A program made the translations under genes and the position numbers. The notes beneath the pieces were generated by a model, which was not told the DNA's origin, made no database searches, and worked only from the letters and a program-made list of their open reading frames with translations. A stretch of 64,000 bases of DNA from Acidimicrobiia bacterium. GTDB lineage: Bacteria; Actinomycetota; Acidimicrobiia; Spongiisociales; UBA11373. How positions within the stretch are numbered: the stretch's first letter is position 1; every line of letters starts with the position of its first letter. The DNA is taken from NCBI GenBank assembly GCA_040902765.1, contig JBBDWO010000011.1, forward strand, positions 1-64,000, given 5' to 3'. This document shows, one piece after another, positions 9,978 through 22,568 of this stretch.

Positions 9978-10120
9978 TCGGGGGCGCCTCCCACCACCCC
10001 AGCCACAACGGCGGCAATGCGGTCCAGCATCGCGGCGCCGACGGTCAGGGCGGGGTCGTTGTGATCCGCTCCCTCGATGGCGAGAAGGTCCTTCGGCCTG
10101 GGTAGGAGATCGGGTGCGCC
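9974..10120 (-). pseudogene. C-terminal fragment of an alpha/beta hydrolase
   Basis: The minus frame ending at 9974 encodes KDLLAIEGADHNDPAL followed by a helical tail. This matches the catalytic-His segment (G-x-x-H-N-D) at the end of ABHD13/YfhR-like alpha/beta hydrolases. The nucleophile elbow and the rest of the domain are absent; upstream the frame loses any hydrolase character. It looks like the 3' remnant of a deleted gene between the DoxX-like gene and carA, and its stop overlaps the end of the former. Confidence 0.45.
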
Positions 10121-10143
10121 CGTGCCTCCCACGCCTCCCCTGC

Positions 10144-10312
10144 TACCGTCGCCCGAGCACCACGCTCCCGGCCCGGACCGGGAGGCAGCAGAACGGGGAG
10201 GGATGGCGATCGACCACGGGGCCACCGGCACCCGACAGGTCATCCACCCGCCCGCAGCGGCGGGTCCCCCACCCTTTCCGGGACTCTCCTCACACCCGCA
10301 GGACGGTCGCCC
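10144..10312 (+). promoter_or_regulatory. carA promoter and structured leader
   Basis: TACCGT (10144-10149) is a possible -10. The leader then has two clear hairpins: CTCCCGG/CCGGGAG (10165-10184) and ACCCGCC/GGCGGGT (10246-10265). Neither is followed by a T-run. With the small upstream reading frame this suggests post-transcriptional control of carAB, possibly by pyrimidines or arginine; I cannot identify a known riboswitch or a convincing PyrR site. Confidence 0.4.
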
Positions 10313-10316
10313 GTGA
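10203..10316 (+). other. Possible 37-codon leader ORF upstream of carA
   Basis: ATG 10203 opens a 37-residue, proline-rich reading frame whose TGA overlaps the carA GTG (GTGA), the same arrangement used between true genes in this window. A purine-rich GGGGAGGG directly abuts the ATG, closer than usual for a ribosome site. It may be a translated leader coupled to carA, or chance. Confidence 0.3.
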
Positions 10317-11459
10317 AGCCGGGCCTCCTGGTCACCGCCGACGGCGCCGAGTTCCGTGGCGTCTCCGTGGGCGCCGAGGGGATCACCTCCGGCGAGGCCG
10401 TCTTCAACACGGCGATGACCGGATACCAGGAGGTGATCACCGACCCCTCCTACTCGGGCCAGATCGTCGTCATGACCTCCTCCCACATCGGCAACTACGG
10501 GGTAAACGGCGCCGACGATCAGGCCGACCGGCCCCACTGCGCCGGGCTGGTGGTGCGCTCGCTGTCGCGCATGACCACCGGTCCGAGTGCCACCGGCTCC
10601 CTCCACGACTACCTCACCGCCAACGGCGTGATCACCCTCGCCGAGGTCGACACCCGCCGCCTCACCCGCCACGTCCGCGACCGCGGGGCGATGCCGGCGG
10701 CGATGGGGACCGATGCCGACGCCGCCGAGCTGCGCGCCGTCGCCGAGGCGGCACCGCACATGGCGGGCCGTGACCTGGTGTCCGAGGTGACCACGCCCGA
10801 GCCGTACCGGGTGGCGGCCTCGGGCGAGCGGCGGGCGACGGTCGTCGCCTTCGACTTCGGGATGAAGCGGGAGATCGTCCGCCAACTGGCCGCCCGAGGC
10901 TGCGACGTCCACGTCGTGCCAGCCGGCACCGGAGCCGACGAGGTGCTGGCGCTCCGACCCGACGGGGTGTTCCTGTCCAACGGCCCCGGCGACCCAGAGC
11001 CGCTCGCCGGCCCCATCGCCACGGTGCGGGTCCTGCTGGGCACGGTGCCGGTCTTCGGCATCTGCCTGGGGCATCAGGTCCTCGGGCTGGCCCTCGGCGC
11101 CGCCACCTACAAGCTGCCATTCGGCCACCACGGGGCGAACCACCCGGTGCGACGCCTCTACGACGGCGGCATCGAGATCACCTCGCAGAACCACGGGTTC
11201 GCCGTCGACCTGTGGTCACTCACCGGTCGGACCCCGCCGACGGTCACCGGACTCCCCGGACCCGAGTCGCTCCCGACCACGGTGACCACCGACTTCGGTG
11301 AGGTCGCCGCCACCCACCAGAACCTCAACGACGGGACCCTGGAGGGGATGAGGTGCCTCGACCTCCCGGCGTTCTCGGTGCAGTACCACCCGGAGGCGGC
11401 GCCCGGCCCCCACGACGCCCGGGGGCTTTTCGACCGCTTCCTCGACCTCATGGCCGCCA

Positions 11460-11467
<8 letters not shown>
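10313..11467 (+). CDS. carA: Carbamoyl-phosphate synthase, small (glutaminase) subunit
   Basis: A 384-residue glutamine amidotransferase subunit that supplies ammonia to CarB for pyrimidine and arginine synthesis. The N-terminal CarA domain ([20 protein letters not shown]) is followed by the class I glutaminase with nucleophile [16 protein letters not shown] (Cys about residue 247) and the His/Glu pair in [16 protein letters not shown] start at 10313; only a weak AGGACGG precedes it. Its end overlaps the carB start by eight bases. Confidence 0.96.
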
Positions 11468-14703
<3,236 letters not shown>

Positions 14704-14720
<17 letters not shown>

Positions 14721-14815
14721 GTGCGCACCGTGGGGTAGGCGAGATCGATGTCGGGTCGCTGGGCGAAGGACTTCAGCACCGCCCTTCACACCTCTGCTCG
14801 GCGGCGCGCCGACCG
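14704..14815 (-). pseudogene. 3' fragment of an mscS paralogue
   Basis: Bases about 14704-14815 align in the same orientation with the 3' end of the intact mscS at about 16968-17092, sharing long stretches such as GGGTAGGCGAGATCGATGTC and CTCGGCGGCGCGCCGACCGC. The intact copy encodes the C-terminal E-V-W-R-Y-L-L-K-A-F and [11 protein letters not shown] segment; the copy here carries indels that break the frame. It is a duplication remnant wedged between carB and the dehydrogenase gene. Confidence 0.7.
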
Positions 14816-14841
14816 CCGCGGGCCGCGGCGGTCGCTGGCCC

Positions 14842-16266
14842 TCAGCCCTCGATGTTGCTCATCACGTGCTTGATGCGGGTGTAGTCCTCGAAGCCGTACA
14901 CCGACAGGTCCTTGCCGTATCCCGACTTCTTGAACCCTCCGTGGGGCATCTCAGCGACGAGCGGGATGTGGGCGTTGATCCACACACAGCCGAAGTCGAG
15001 GAGCTGCGCCATCCGCATCGCCCGGCCGTGGTCCCGGGTCCACACACTCGACGCCAGGCCGTACCGCACGCCGTTGGCCCACTCGATCGCCTTGTCCTCG
15101 TCGTCGAACGACTGCAGGGTGATGACCGGCCCGAAGATCTCGTCCTGGCTCATCTCATCGTCCTGCCGGAGCCCACGCACGACGGTGGGCTCGAGGAAGA
15201 ACCCGGCGTCTCCCACCCTGCCGCCTCCGGCGAGGACCTCGGCATGACCCGGGGCACGCTCGAGGAACCCGGAGACCCGGGCGAACTGGTCGGCGTTGTT
15301 CAGCGGACCGAAGTCGGCTTCCACGCTGGGCGGACCAGTCGTGGTCGCCCGGGCCTGCTCGGCGAGTGCCGCCGCCAGGTCTGCCTCGATCGACGAGGCC
15401 ACCAGCACGCGGCTGGCGGCGGTGCAGTCCTGACCGGCGTTGAAGTAGCCGGCGCCGGCGATGCCCGCCGCAGCAGCTTCGATGTCGGCGTCGGCGAACA
15501 CGACCACGGGGGCTTTCCCCCCGAGTTCGAGGTGCACCCGCTTGACTTCCTTCCCGGCGGCCTGAGCGATCTCCGAACCCGCCCGGATGCTGCCCGTTAT
15601 CGACACCATGGCCGGGGTCGGATCGGCGACCAGCGCGCGTCCGGTGTCGCGGTCGCCGCAGACGACGTTGAACACACCCGGCGGGAGCACTTCGGCCATG
15701 AGCTGCGCCATTCGGACCGTCGTCACCGGCGTGGTGTCGGACGGCTTGAGGACCACGGTGTTGCCGGCGGCGATGGCGGGAGCAAACTTCCACACAGCCA
15801 TCATCAGCGGGTAGTTCCAGGGCGTCACCTGGGCGCACACACCTATCGGCTCGCGGCGGATCATCGAGGTGTGGCCCCGCATGTATTCGCCGGCCGAGAG
15901 TCCATGGAGGATTCGGGCCGCCGACGCAAAGAAGCGGATCTGGTCGACCGCCGGGGGGAGTTCTTCGTCGAGAGTGAGCTGGTACGGCTTGCCCGTGTTG
16001 TCGCTCTCGAGGCGGGCCAGCTCGGCGGCATTGGCCTCGATCACCTCGGCCACCCGCAGCATCGCCAGTGACCTCTCGGACGGCGTGGTCCAGCGCCACT
16101 CGTCGAAGGCACGCGCGGCCGCATCACACGCCGCCCTGACATCGGCTTCACCCGACACCGGGGCGGTGGCGAACACCTCGCCGGTACTCGGGTCGATGAG
16201 ATCCGCCACCGCCCCGTCGGCAGCCGGCACCGAGCGTCCGTCCACGAAGTTCTGGACTTCCAACAC
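14842..16266 (-). CDS. patD: Aminobutyraldehyde dehydrogenase-like aldehyde dehydrogenase
   Basis: A 474-residue NAD-dependent aldehyde dehydrogenase. [40 protein letters not shown] (general base Glu) and [10 protein letters not shown] (catalytic Cys) are in order. TGKP near residue 90 and the C-terminus [20 protein letters not shown] are typical of gamma-aminobutyraldehyde dehydrogenases that act in putrescine-to-GABA breakdown; substrate is an inference. GTG start at 16266 follows GAGGAGG by six bases. It is alone in its transcript. Confidence 0.85.
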   Translation of the reverse strand: MLEVQNFVDGRSVPAADGAVADLIDPSTGEVFATAPVSGEADVRAACDAAARAFDEWRWTTPSERSLAMLRVAEVIEANAAELARLESDNTGKPYQLTLDEELPPAVDQIRFFASAARILHGLSAGEYMRGHTSMIRREPIGVCAQVTPWNYPLMMAVWKFAPAIAAGNTVVLKPSDTTPVTTVRMAQLMAEVLPPGVFNVVCGDRDTGRALVADPTPAMVSITGSIRAGSEIAQAAGKEVKRVHLELGGKAPVVVFADADIEAAAAGIAGAGYFNAGQDCTAASRVLVASSIEADLAAALAEQARATTTGPPSVEADFGPLNNADQFARVSGFLERAPGHAEVLAGGGRVGDAGFFLEPTVVRGLRQDDEMSQDEIFGPVITLQSFDDEDKAIEWANGVRYGLASSVWTRDHGRAMRMAQLLDFGCVWINAHIPLVAEMPHGGFKKSGYGKDLSVYGFEDYTRIKHVMSNIEG

Positions 16267-16390
16267 GCCACACCTCCTCGTCCCGCGGCCGGAGCCAGGC
16301 TACCGGTGGCGGACTGGTCGACGCGGTGGCACCTGGTGCGGTCGAGGCAGAAAGGATGCGGCCCGTCTTCGAACTCCTCGACGACAGCGT

Positions 16391-16870
16391 CTAGGTCAGG
16401 CCAACCCGGCGCAGCAGATCGCCAAGCAACCCGGGTGCGGTCATCCACACCACGGCCGCTGAGGTCCCGAAGATCACCGCGGCGAGCCAACGGGTATAGA
16501 TGCCGCGGGTCCGGGTAAAAAGCACCACGCCGAGTGCGGCCATCGCCACAGGGAATACGACACTCACGTCTCCCAACGGCACCTGCTCCCCGACGATGTC
16601 GAACCGGTCCGTGCCGAAGAGTTCGCTCAGGTCATAGGAGATCCGGAAGACGGTGACGACGATCAGTGCGACAGTGAGCACCGCAAGGAGCCACGATGCC
16701 CACGTGGTCGATGCGCCCTCGGTCCGGTAGACCTCGTAGACGACGGCCGGGACCAGCAGCGCAACGGGATAGATCACCTCCCCGGTGAGGATCCCGATCA
16801 GGATTCCGAGGGCTGCCAGCACGGTGACGGCGAGACAGATCCGGGTTGCATATCGCGTAGGTCGGGCCAT
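16391..16870 (-). CDS. Hypothetical membrane protein, about five helices
   Basis: A 159-residue protein with hydrophobic segments at about 10-28, 33-44, 57-74, 96-114 and 125-146. I chose ATG 16870 because GGAGGAGG lies five bases upstream; a GTG at 16876 would overlap that site. No family recognised. It sits between patD and mscS, all on the minus strand. Confidence 0.65.
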   Translation of the reverse strand: MARPTRYATRICLAVTVLAALGILIGILTGEVIYPVALLVPAVVYEVYRTEGASTTWASWLLAVLTVALIVVTVFRISYDLSELFGTDRFDIVGEQVPLGDVSVVFPVAMAALGVVLFTRTRGIYTRWLAAVIFGTSAAVVWMTAPGLLGDLLRRVGLT

Positions 16871-16936
16871 CGACACCTCCTCCCCGAATAGTAGAGAGAC
16901 AGCACCTCCGGGCGCAGGGCGATAGTGGCCGGGGCG

Positions 16937-17839
16937 CTAGGCGTCGCCGGACCGCTTCAGGTCGAGGGGGCCGTCGAAGTAGGTCCGGACCGTCGGGTAG
17001 GCGAGATCGATGTCGTCGCGACCGGCGAACGCCTTGAGCAGGTACCGCCACACCTCTTGCTCGGCGGCGCGCCGACCGCCGCGCGCCGCGACCAGCAGCC
17101 GGCCGGTGATCAAGATGCCCGAGTCCTCGACGGTGACGATCGTCGACGGCGCCAGATCGGTGATGTGAAACCGGTACTCCGTGGCCGTCTGGCGCAGCTG
17201 CTGAGCCACCTGGTCCGGGGAGATCGCCGCCGACGCCTCCTTGACCGCTTCGAGGACGAGCGGCTCGGCGGCCTCCCAGTTGGACTCGAAGGTCACGAGG
17301 ACCGGGATCTCGTGCCAGATGTACGAAAACCCTTCGCTGAAGTTGGTGAGTGGCTCGGTGAAGACCTTCCCGTTGGGCATGTGCAGCATGCTCCCGGTGA
17401 CCTGGCGCACTCGCCCGCCTACCTCGAGCAGGGTGAAGCTGAACACCCGGATGTCGATGACGTCCCCCGTGTGGCCGTCGAGCTCTATGCGATCGCCAAG
17501 CCGAAAGGGACGCCGAAGGACTATGTACAGCCATCCAGCCAGATTCTTGACCACGTCTCCGAGGGCAATGGCCAGCGCCGCGGTGAGGAACCCGATGTAG
17601 GTGACGAAGCCGCTGCCGTCGAACCAGATGCTCGCCACCACGATGAGCCCGATGGCGGTGATCGTGTACGACAGCGCCTTGCGGGTGCGGTACCACACGG
17701 CGGCGTCGTCGATGCGGCGGTGGACGATCGCCACCACCACCGCTCGGATCAAGAAGAGCAGGACGATGGCGGCAGCGGTGATCACCAGTTGCGCCTGCCC
17801 CGTCGTCAGCCCGAATGCTTCGGTGAGCCGCTGGACCAT
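16937..17839 (-). CDS. mscS: Small-conductance mechanosensitive channel
   Basis: A 300-residue MscS-family channel that releases solutes on hypo-osmotic shock. Three N-terminal membrane segments end in the pore helix GFLTAALAIALGDVVKNLAGW, followed by the beta domain (RPFRLGDRIEL, HTGDVIDIRVFSFTLL, MPNGKVFTEPLTNFS) and the C-terminal alpha-beta domain. ATG at 17839. A broken copy of its last 40 or so codons lies near 14704-14815. Confidence 0.93.
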   Translation of the reverse strand: MVQRLTEAFGLTTGQAQLVITAAAIVLLFLIRAVVVAIVHRRIDDAAVWYRTRKALSYTITAIGLIVVASIWFDGSGFVTYIGFLTAALAIALGDVVKNLAGWLYIVLRRPFRLGDRIELDGHTGDVIDIRVFSFTLLEVGGRVRQVTGSMLHMPNGKVFTEPLTNFSEGFSYIWHEIPVLVTFESNWEAAEPLVLEAVKEASAAISPDQVAQQLRQTATEYRFHITDLAPSTIVTVEDSGILITGRLLVAARGGRRAAEQEVWRYLLKAFAGRDDIDLAYPTVRTYFDGPLDLKRSGDA

Positions 17840-17906
17840 GCGCCGAGGCTAGGCGCGATCCCTCGGCCATGGCCCCAGACCGAGGGTCCGTGTATTGTGG
17901 CGCGCC

Positions 17907-18266
17907 ATGTCATTCCTCATACGCCTCGTCATCAATGCCTTCGCCCTGTGGGTCGCCGTCGGGATCGTCTCCGGTCTCGAGATGGCCGGTTCCTTCTGGC
18001 AGCTGCTCCTCGTGGCCTTGATCCTCGGGGTCATCAACGCCTCGGTGAAGCCGATCATGAAGCTGCTCAGCATCCCGCTGATCCTGGCGACGCTCGGTCT
18101 GTTCCTGCTCGTGATCAACACGATCATCTTCGGCTTCGTGATCTGGCTAGCCGCACCTGAGCGCCTCGACCTCGGTCTCACCTCGAGCAGCTTCTGGGCG
18201 ACCTTCTTCGGGGCCGTGGTCATCTCCCTGGTCAGCGGCATCGCCTCGAGCGTCATCAAAGACTGA
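17907..18266 (+). CDS. Phage-holin-4/YvlD-like small membrane protein
   Basis: A 119-residue protein with four hydrophobic helices and the conserved N-A-x-V-K-P segment (VINASVKPIMKLLSIPL) of the PF04020 family, which occurs in many bacterial envelopes; function unknown. ATG 17907 follows TATTGT (17893-17898), a possible -10, with no ribosome site, so it may be leaderless. Divergent from mscS. Confidence 0.8.
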   Translation: MSFLIRLVINAFALWVAVGIVSGLEMAGSFWQLLLVALILGVINASVKPIMKLLSIPLILATLGLFLLVINTIIFGFVIWLAAPERLDLGLTSSSFWATFFGAVVISLVSGIASSVIKD

Positions 18267-18276
18267 GTCCCAGTCG

Positions 18277-18292
18277 CCAGGCAGCAGCCTGG
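18277..18292 (+). terminator. Small hairpin after the YvlD-like gene
   Basis: CCAGGC-AGCA-GCCTGG, a perfect six-base-pair stem ten bases after the stop codon, followed by only two T. Possible weak terminator. Confidence 0.4.
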
Positions 18293-18348
18293 TTCCGGCG
18301 GGTGCCCGACGGCTTGCCCCTGCCTCGAACCCCCTAGCGTTGTCCGGG

Positions 18349-20133
18349 ATGCAGTACCAGCCGATCACCGACCCGGCTACCGGCGAGCGCTACCTCCCGG
18401 TGGAACGGCGCGGCAGGACGCTCGTCGAAGAGCCACTACTGAACAAGGGCACCGCTTTCACCGCCGAGGAGCGGCTCGCCCTGGCACTCGAAGGGCTGCT
18501 CCCCCACCACGTATCCACGCTCGACGAGCAGGTCGCCCAGGCCCTGGAGCAGTTGGCGGACAAGGAGAGCGACCTCCAAAAGCACATCTACCTCGCCGGG
18601 CTCCAGGACCGCAACGAGACACTCTTCTACCGGGTGCTCACCGAGAACCTGACCGACACCGTGCCGCTCGTGTACACACCCACCGTCGCCGACGCCTGCA
18701 AGAACTGGAGCAAGAACTTCCGGCGTCCCCGCGGCGTCTACGTGACGCCGGACGATCGCGGGCGCATCGCCGACCTGCTGCGCAACGCGGACATCGAGGC
18801 AGCCATCGTCGTCGTCACCGACAACGAGCGGATCCTCGGCATCGGTGATCAAGGGGCGGGCGGTATGGGGATCCCCATCGGCAAATTGGCCCTCTACACC
18901 GCCGGTGCCGGCATCCACCCCTCCGTGTGCCTGCCCATGTCGCTCGACGTGGGGACGGACAACCAGGAACTCCTCGACGACCCGCTGTATCTCGGCTACC
19001 GGGCGCCACGCCTGCGCGGCGACGACTACTGGACCCTCATCGACGAAACCGTTTACGCCCTCAAGGCCGTGTTCCCCGAGGCGATCCTCCAGTGGGAGGA
19101 CTTCAGCAACCGCACCTCGTTCCGGCTCCTGGACACCTATGTCGATGTGATCCCGTCGTTCAACGACGACATCCAGGGCACCGCGACCATGGTGGTGGGC
19201 GGTCTCCAGGCGGCGATGCGCCACACGCGACGCTCCCTCGGCGAGCAGCGGGTCGCCATCGCCGGTGCCGGGTCGGCGGGGGTGGGCATCGCCCGGCTTC
19301 TCACCGCGGCGATGGTCCGAGACGGCGTGGATGAGAAGACGGCGCGGCGGCGGATCGTCCTCTGCGACAGCCGTGGCCTGGTCGTGGAAGGCCGCGACGG
19401 GGTCGAAGGCGAGCGGGCCGAGTTCGCTGCCGACCGGGCCACGGTGGCCTCGTGGGGTGTGACCAGCGACATCGTCGGGCTCGAGTCGGTCGTCACCCAT
19501 CACCAGCCGTCGATCCTCATCGGCGCCACCGGGACGCCGGGCACCTTCACCAGGGTGATGGTGGCCTCGATGGCCGCGACCCACGACCGACCGATCGTCA
19601 TGCCGCTGTCCAACCCGACACGCTCCGCCGAGGCCAAGCCGTCCGACATCATCGCCTGGTCGGACGGGCGGGCGCTGGTGGCCACCGGCAGTCCGTTCCC
19701 GGACGTCGACCACGGCGGCGTCCGCCACCGGATCGGTCAGGCGAACAACGTCTTCATCTTCCCCGGGCTCGGACTCGGGGCCATGGTCGCCCGGGCGAGC
19801 GCCATCACGCCCGGGATGTTCCTCGCCGCCGGCGACGCGCTCGCCGACACGGTGACACCGGAGGATCTCGACGGTGGCTCGCTGTACCCGTCGATCACCG
19901 GGCTACGCGGCGTGTCCGAGAAAGTGGCGATCGCCGTCGCCACCGCCGCGGTTGGCGACGGGGTGGCCCGGTCCCGGCCCACCGACCTGCCCGCAGCGGT
20001 CCGTGCCGCCATGTGGACCCCCGAGTACGTGCCGTATCGAACGGCTGCGACCGAGCCGACCGTGTCGGCCCCGCCGGCCGCCGAGCCACCGGCCCCGTGG
20101 TATCGCCGCTGGTTCAGAGCTTCGGGAGCTTGA
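18349..20133 (+). CDS. maeA: NAD-dependent malic enzyme
   Basis: A 594-residue malic enzyme of the large (SfcA/MaeA) type that decarboxylates malate to pyruvate. It has VYTPTVADACKNWSKNF with the catalytic Tyr, DNERILGIGDQGAGGMGIPIGK with the catalytic Lys, the metal site in QWEDFSNRTSF and FNDDIQGT, and the nucleotide loop AIAGAGSAGVGIARLL. A TAGCGT -10-like hexamer (18335-18340) lies eight bases before the ATG; a TTG three codons upstream is an alternative. Together with the glyoxylate genes it would connect C4 acids to pyruvate. Confidence 0.94.
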   Translation: MQYQPITDPATGERYLPVERRGRTLVEEPLLNKGTAFTAEERLALALEGLLPHHVSTLDEQVAQALEQLADKESDLQKHIYLAGLQDRNETLFYRVLTENLTDTVPLVYTPTVADACKNWSKNFRRPRGVYVTPDDRGRIADLLRNADIEAAIVVVTDNERILGIGDQGAGGMGIPIGKLALYTAGAGIHPSVCLPMSLDVGTDNQELLDDPLYLGYRAPRLRGDDYWTLIDETVYALKAVFPEAILQWEDFSNRTSFRLLDTYVDVIPSFNDDIQGTATMVVGGLQAAMRHTRRSLGEQRVAIAGAGSAGVGIARLLTAAMVRDGVDEKTARRRIVLCDSRGLVVEGRDGVEGERAEFAADRATVASWGVTSDIVGLESVVTHHQPSILIGATGTPGTFTRVMVASMAATHDRPIVMPLSNPTRSAEAKPSDIIAWSDGRALVATGSPFPDVDHGGVRHRIGQANNVFIFPGLGLGAMVARASAITPGMFLAAGDALADTVTPEDLDGGSLYPSITGLRGVSEKVAIAVATAAVGDGVARSRPTDLPAAVRAAMWTPEYVPYRTAATEPTVSAPPAAEPPAPWYRRWFRASGA

Positions 20134-20179
20134 ACCCTCCTAAGATCGCCGCCGAACCGATCGCAAACGGAGTGGACCG

Positions 20180-20632
20180 ATGGCCAAACTCGACGTGCTC
20201 AGGCTCGTCCACATTCTCGCCGGGATGGTGTGGGTCGGCGGGCGCATCATCTTCGTGGCCCTAGGGGCGCGCCTGGCGAATGCAGCCCGTGACCGCCAGC
20301 TGGCCTTCAACGAGACCATGGGGTTCGTGGGCGGCCGCATCTTCGGGCCGGCTGCGTTCCTCGTCCTCGGAGCCGGCATCTGGCTCGTCGTCGAGGACCC
20401 CGCCTACTCCTTCAACCAAACCTGGATCGTCCTGGCCCTGGGAGGTGTCGCCCTCTCGGTCGCCATCGGCATCGGGTTCTTCGGACCGCAGGGCAAGGCC
20501 CTGACCGCGGAGTTGCTGGCGGACGATCCTGCCGCCGCCGCCCGCTCCCGACGGATCGGGCAGGTGTCGATGCTCGACACGCTCATCCTGCTGGTGATCG
20601 TGTGGGCGATGGTCTACAAGCCGGGGATCTGA
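20180..20632 (+). CDS. DUF2269-like integral membrane protein
   Basis: A 150-residue protein with four membrane helices and the N-terminal LRLVHILAGMVWVGGRIIF motif, a conserved His and Trp in the first helix, as in small membrane proteins of the DUF2269/CopD-like group. Function unknown. It lies 46 bases after malic enzyme and may share its transcript. Confidence 0.7.
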   Translation: MAKLDVLRLVHILAGMVWVGGRIIFVALGARLANAARDRQLAFNETMGFVGGRIFGPAAFLVLGAGIWLVVEDPAYSFNQTWIVLALGGVALSVAIGIGFFGPQGKALTAELLADDPAAAARSRRIGQVSMLDTLILLVIVWAMVYKPGI

Positions 20633-20700
20633 GCAGCCGGCGCGCGGTCAGGCGTCACCGATAGCGAGAAGGCCCGCAGCAACCGGTCGAGTCGAGAGAA

Positions 20701-22476
20701 CTACTCGGCGTACATGGCGTCGATCTCTGCCGAGAAGTGCTCGGCGACGATCGGGCGCTTCACCTTGAGCGTGCCGGTGAGCTCGCCGCCCTCGATGGAG
20801 AGCTCCCTGGGCAGGATGGTGAACTTCTTCACCTGCTCGACCCGGGCGAGCCGATGGTTGGTCTCGTCAACGGTCCGCTGGATCTCGGCGCGGATCTCCT
20901 CGGATCGGTGGAGCGGCCCGGTGACCCCTTGCTCCTCGGCGAAGGCCGCGGCCGCCTCCAGATTCAGCGTCACCAGGGCGGTCAGGTACCGGCGTCGGTC
21001 GCCGATGAGGACCGCCTCGGAGACCAGCAGGCTCTGCTTCAGCCCCTCCTCGAAGGTTCGGGGTGCGATGTTCTTGCCGCCGGCGGTGATGATGATGTCC
21101 TTCTTGCGTCCAGTGATGTACAGGTAGCCGTCGTCGTCGAAGGATCCGAGGTCGCCGGAGTACAGCCAGCCGTCGCGCAAGGTCTCGGCGGTGGCGTCCG
21201 GGTCGCGGTAGTAGCCGGAGAACACGTTCCCGCCGCGAAGCAGCACCTCGCCGTCGTCGGCGACCCGTACCTCGCATCCCGGATAGGGGATCCCGACGCT
21301 GCCGAACTTCGTCTGTCCGGGACGATTGAAGGTCGTCGGACCCGTCCCCTCGGACTGCCCGTACACCTCGAGGATGGTCAGGTCGAAGGTGGAGAAGAAC
21401 TCGAGGATCTCCTTGTCGATGGGGGCGGCCCCGCTCACCGCCGCCTGGCAGGCATCGAATCCCAGAGCCTTCTTGACCTTGTGGAACACCAGGCGATCGG
21501 CGATCTTGTACTGGAGGGCCAGGCCCGGGCCAGGAGCCTCCCCGCGATTCCGCCGGGCGGCGACCTCGGCGCCGACGCGACGAGCCCAGGCACCGATCTT
21601 CGCCTTGGGGCCGTGCGACTCGGCCAGCGCGGCGCTCACCCCGGCATGGAACTTCTCCCACACCCTGGGGACGGCGAAGAACACGGTCGGGCGCACCTCC
21701 TTGATGTTGTCCGCCAGAGCCTCGATCGACTCGGCGAACGACACGGAGAACCCGATCGAGATCGGGATGTGGACGCTGAACATCTGCTCGGCGATGTGGC
21801 TGAGCGGCAGATAGGAGATGACACGCTCGTCGGGGCTCAGTGTCGAAAGCACCTCCCGGGCGGCATCCGCGGTCCACGTCAGGTTTCGGTGCGTCAGCAT
21901 GACGCCCTTCGGAGATCCCGTGGTCCCGGAGGTGTAGATCAGGGTGGCCAGGGCGTCCGGCTGAAGCGCATCGATCCGTCCATCGAATTCTGCGTCGTCC
22001 ACCGCATCGCCCATCTCGAGGAACGCATCCCACGACACCACCATCGGGTCTGACGACTCCTCGGCGCCCCGCATGGTCACGATCCACCGTAGGCCGGGGA
22101 GGCTGGAACGGACCGCGAGCACCTTCTCCAGCTGCACCTTGTTCTCGACGAGGACGAGCGGGGCATTGCAATGGCCGAGGATGTACTCGACCTCCTCTGC
22201 CGACGACGTGGTGTAGATGCCCGCCGGCGCTCCCCCGACCGACATGCAGGCCACGTCGAGGATTACCCACTCCGCCCGGTTGAAGCCGAGGATGCACACG
22301 TGCTGTCCGGACTCGAACCCCTGGGCGATCAGCGCCTTGCCGGCGCGACGCACCTCGTCGGCGTAATCGGCCCACGACATCGGCCGATACTCACCGTCGG
22401 TCCTGGTGAGCAGCGCAGGGCTTCCGGGTCGGCGGCGCGCCTGCCCGATGAGGCGAGCGGGAATGGTGTCGGCCAC
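20701..22476 (-). CDS. fadD: Long-chain acyl-CoA synthetase (AMP-forming)
   Basis: A 591-residue ANL-superfamily ligase. The P-loop-like LIYTSGTTGSPKGVMLTHRN (about residue 188), YGQSEGTG (A5-type motif), DGWLYSGDLG and the hinge ITGRKKDIIITAGGKNIAP are all present. Closest in layout to the long-chain/bubblegum group. The GTG start at 22476 has GGAGG five bases upstream. It is divergent from the 4-hydroxybutyryl-CoA dehydratase gene with 92 bases between starts; the ligase might activate the acid used there, but that is inferred from position only. Confidence 0.92.
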   Translation of the reverse strand: MADTIPARLIGQARRRPGSPALLTRTDGEYRPMSWADYADEVRRAGKALIAQGFESGQHVCILGFNRAEWVILDVACMSVGGAPAGIYTTSSAEEVEYILGHCNAPLVLVENKVQLEKVLAVRSSLPGLRWIVTMRGAEESSDPMVVSWDAFLEMGDAVDDAEFDGRIDALQPDALATLIYTSGTTGSPKGVMLTHRNLTWTADAAREVLSTLSPDERVISYLPLSHIAEQMFSVHIPISIGFSVSFAESIEALADNIKEVRPTVFFAVPRVWEKFHAGVSAALAESHGPKAKIGAWARRVGAEVAARRNRGEAPGPGLALQYKIADRLVFHKVKKALGFDACQAAVSGAAPIDKEILEFFSTFDLTILEVYGQSEGTGPTTFNRPGQTKFGSVGIPYPGCEVRVADDGEVLLRGGNVFSGYYRDPDATAETLRDGWLYSGDLGSFDDDGYLYITGRKKDIIITAGGKNIAPRTFEEGLKQSLLVSEAVLIGDRRRYLTALVTLNLEAAAAFAEEQGVTGPLHRSEEIRAEIQRTVDETNHRLARVEQVKKFTILPRELSIEGGELTGTLKVKRPIVAEHFSAEIDAMYAE

Positions 22477-22556
22477 GGCATCCTCCGGGTCGGTTCGCCG
22501 CAGAGCCTACACCCGCAAGCACCGCCGTCCCCTTGGCAGCCGGCACGATGTTGGCG

Positions 22557-22568
22557 TACCCTCCGGCC
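22557..22568 (+). promoter_or_regulatory. -10 element for a leaderless dehydratase mRNA
   Basis: TACCCT at 22557-22562 is separated by six bases from the GTG at 22569, with no ribosome site. The same TA/CA-hexamer-N6-GTG layout precedes dinB and the DoxX-like gene. Confidence 0.5.

Noticed and set aside
16938-17110. The mscS 3' repeat as a mobile repeat element
   Set aside because: Only two copies, both explained by mscS coding sequence, with no terminal inverted repeats.
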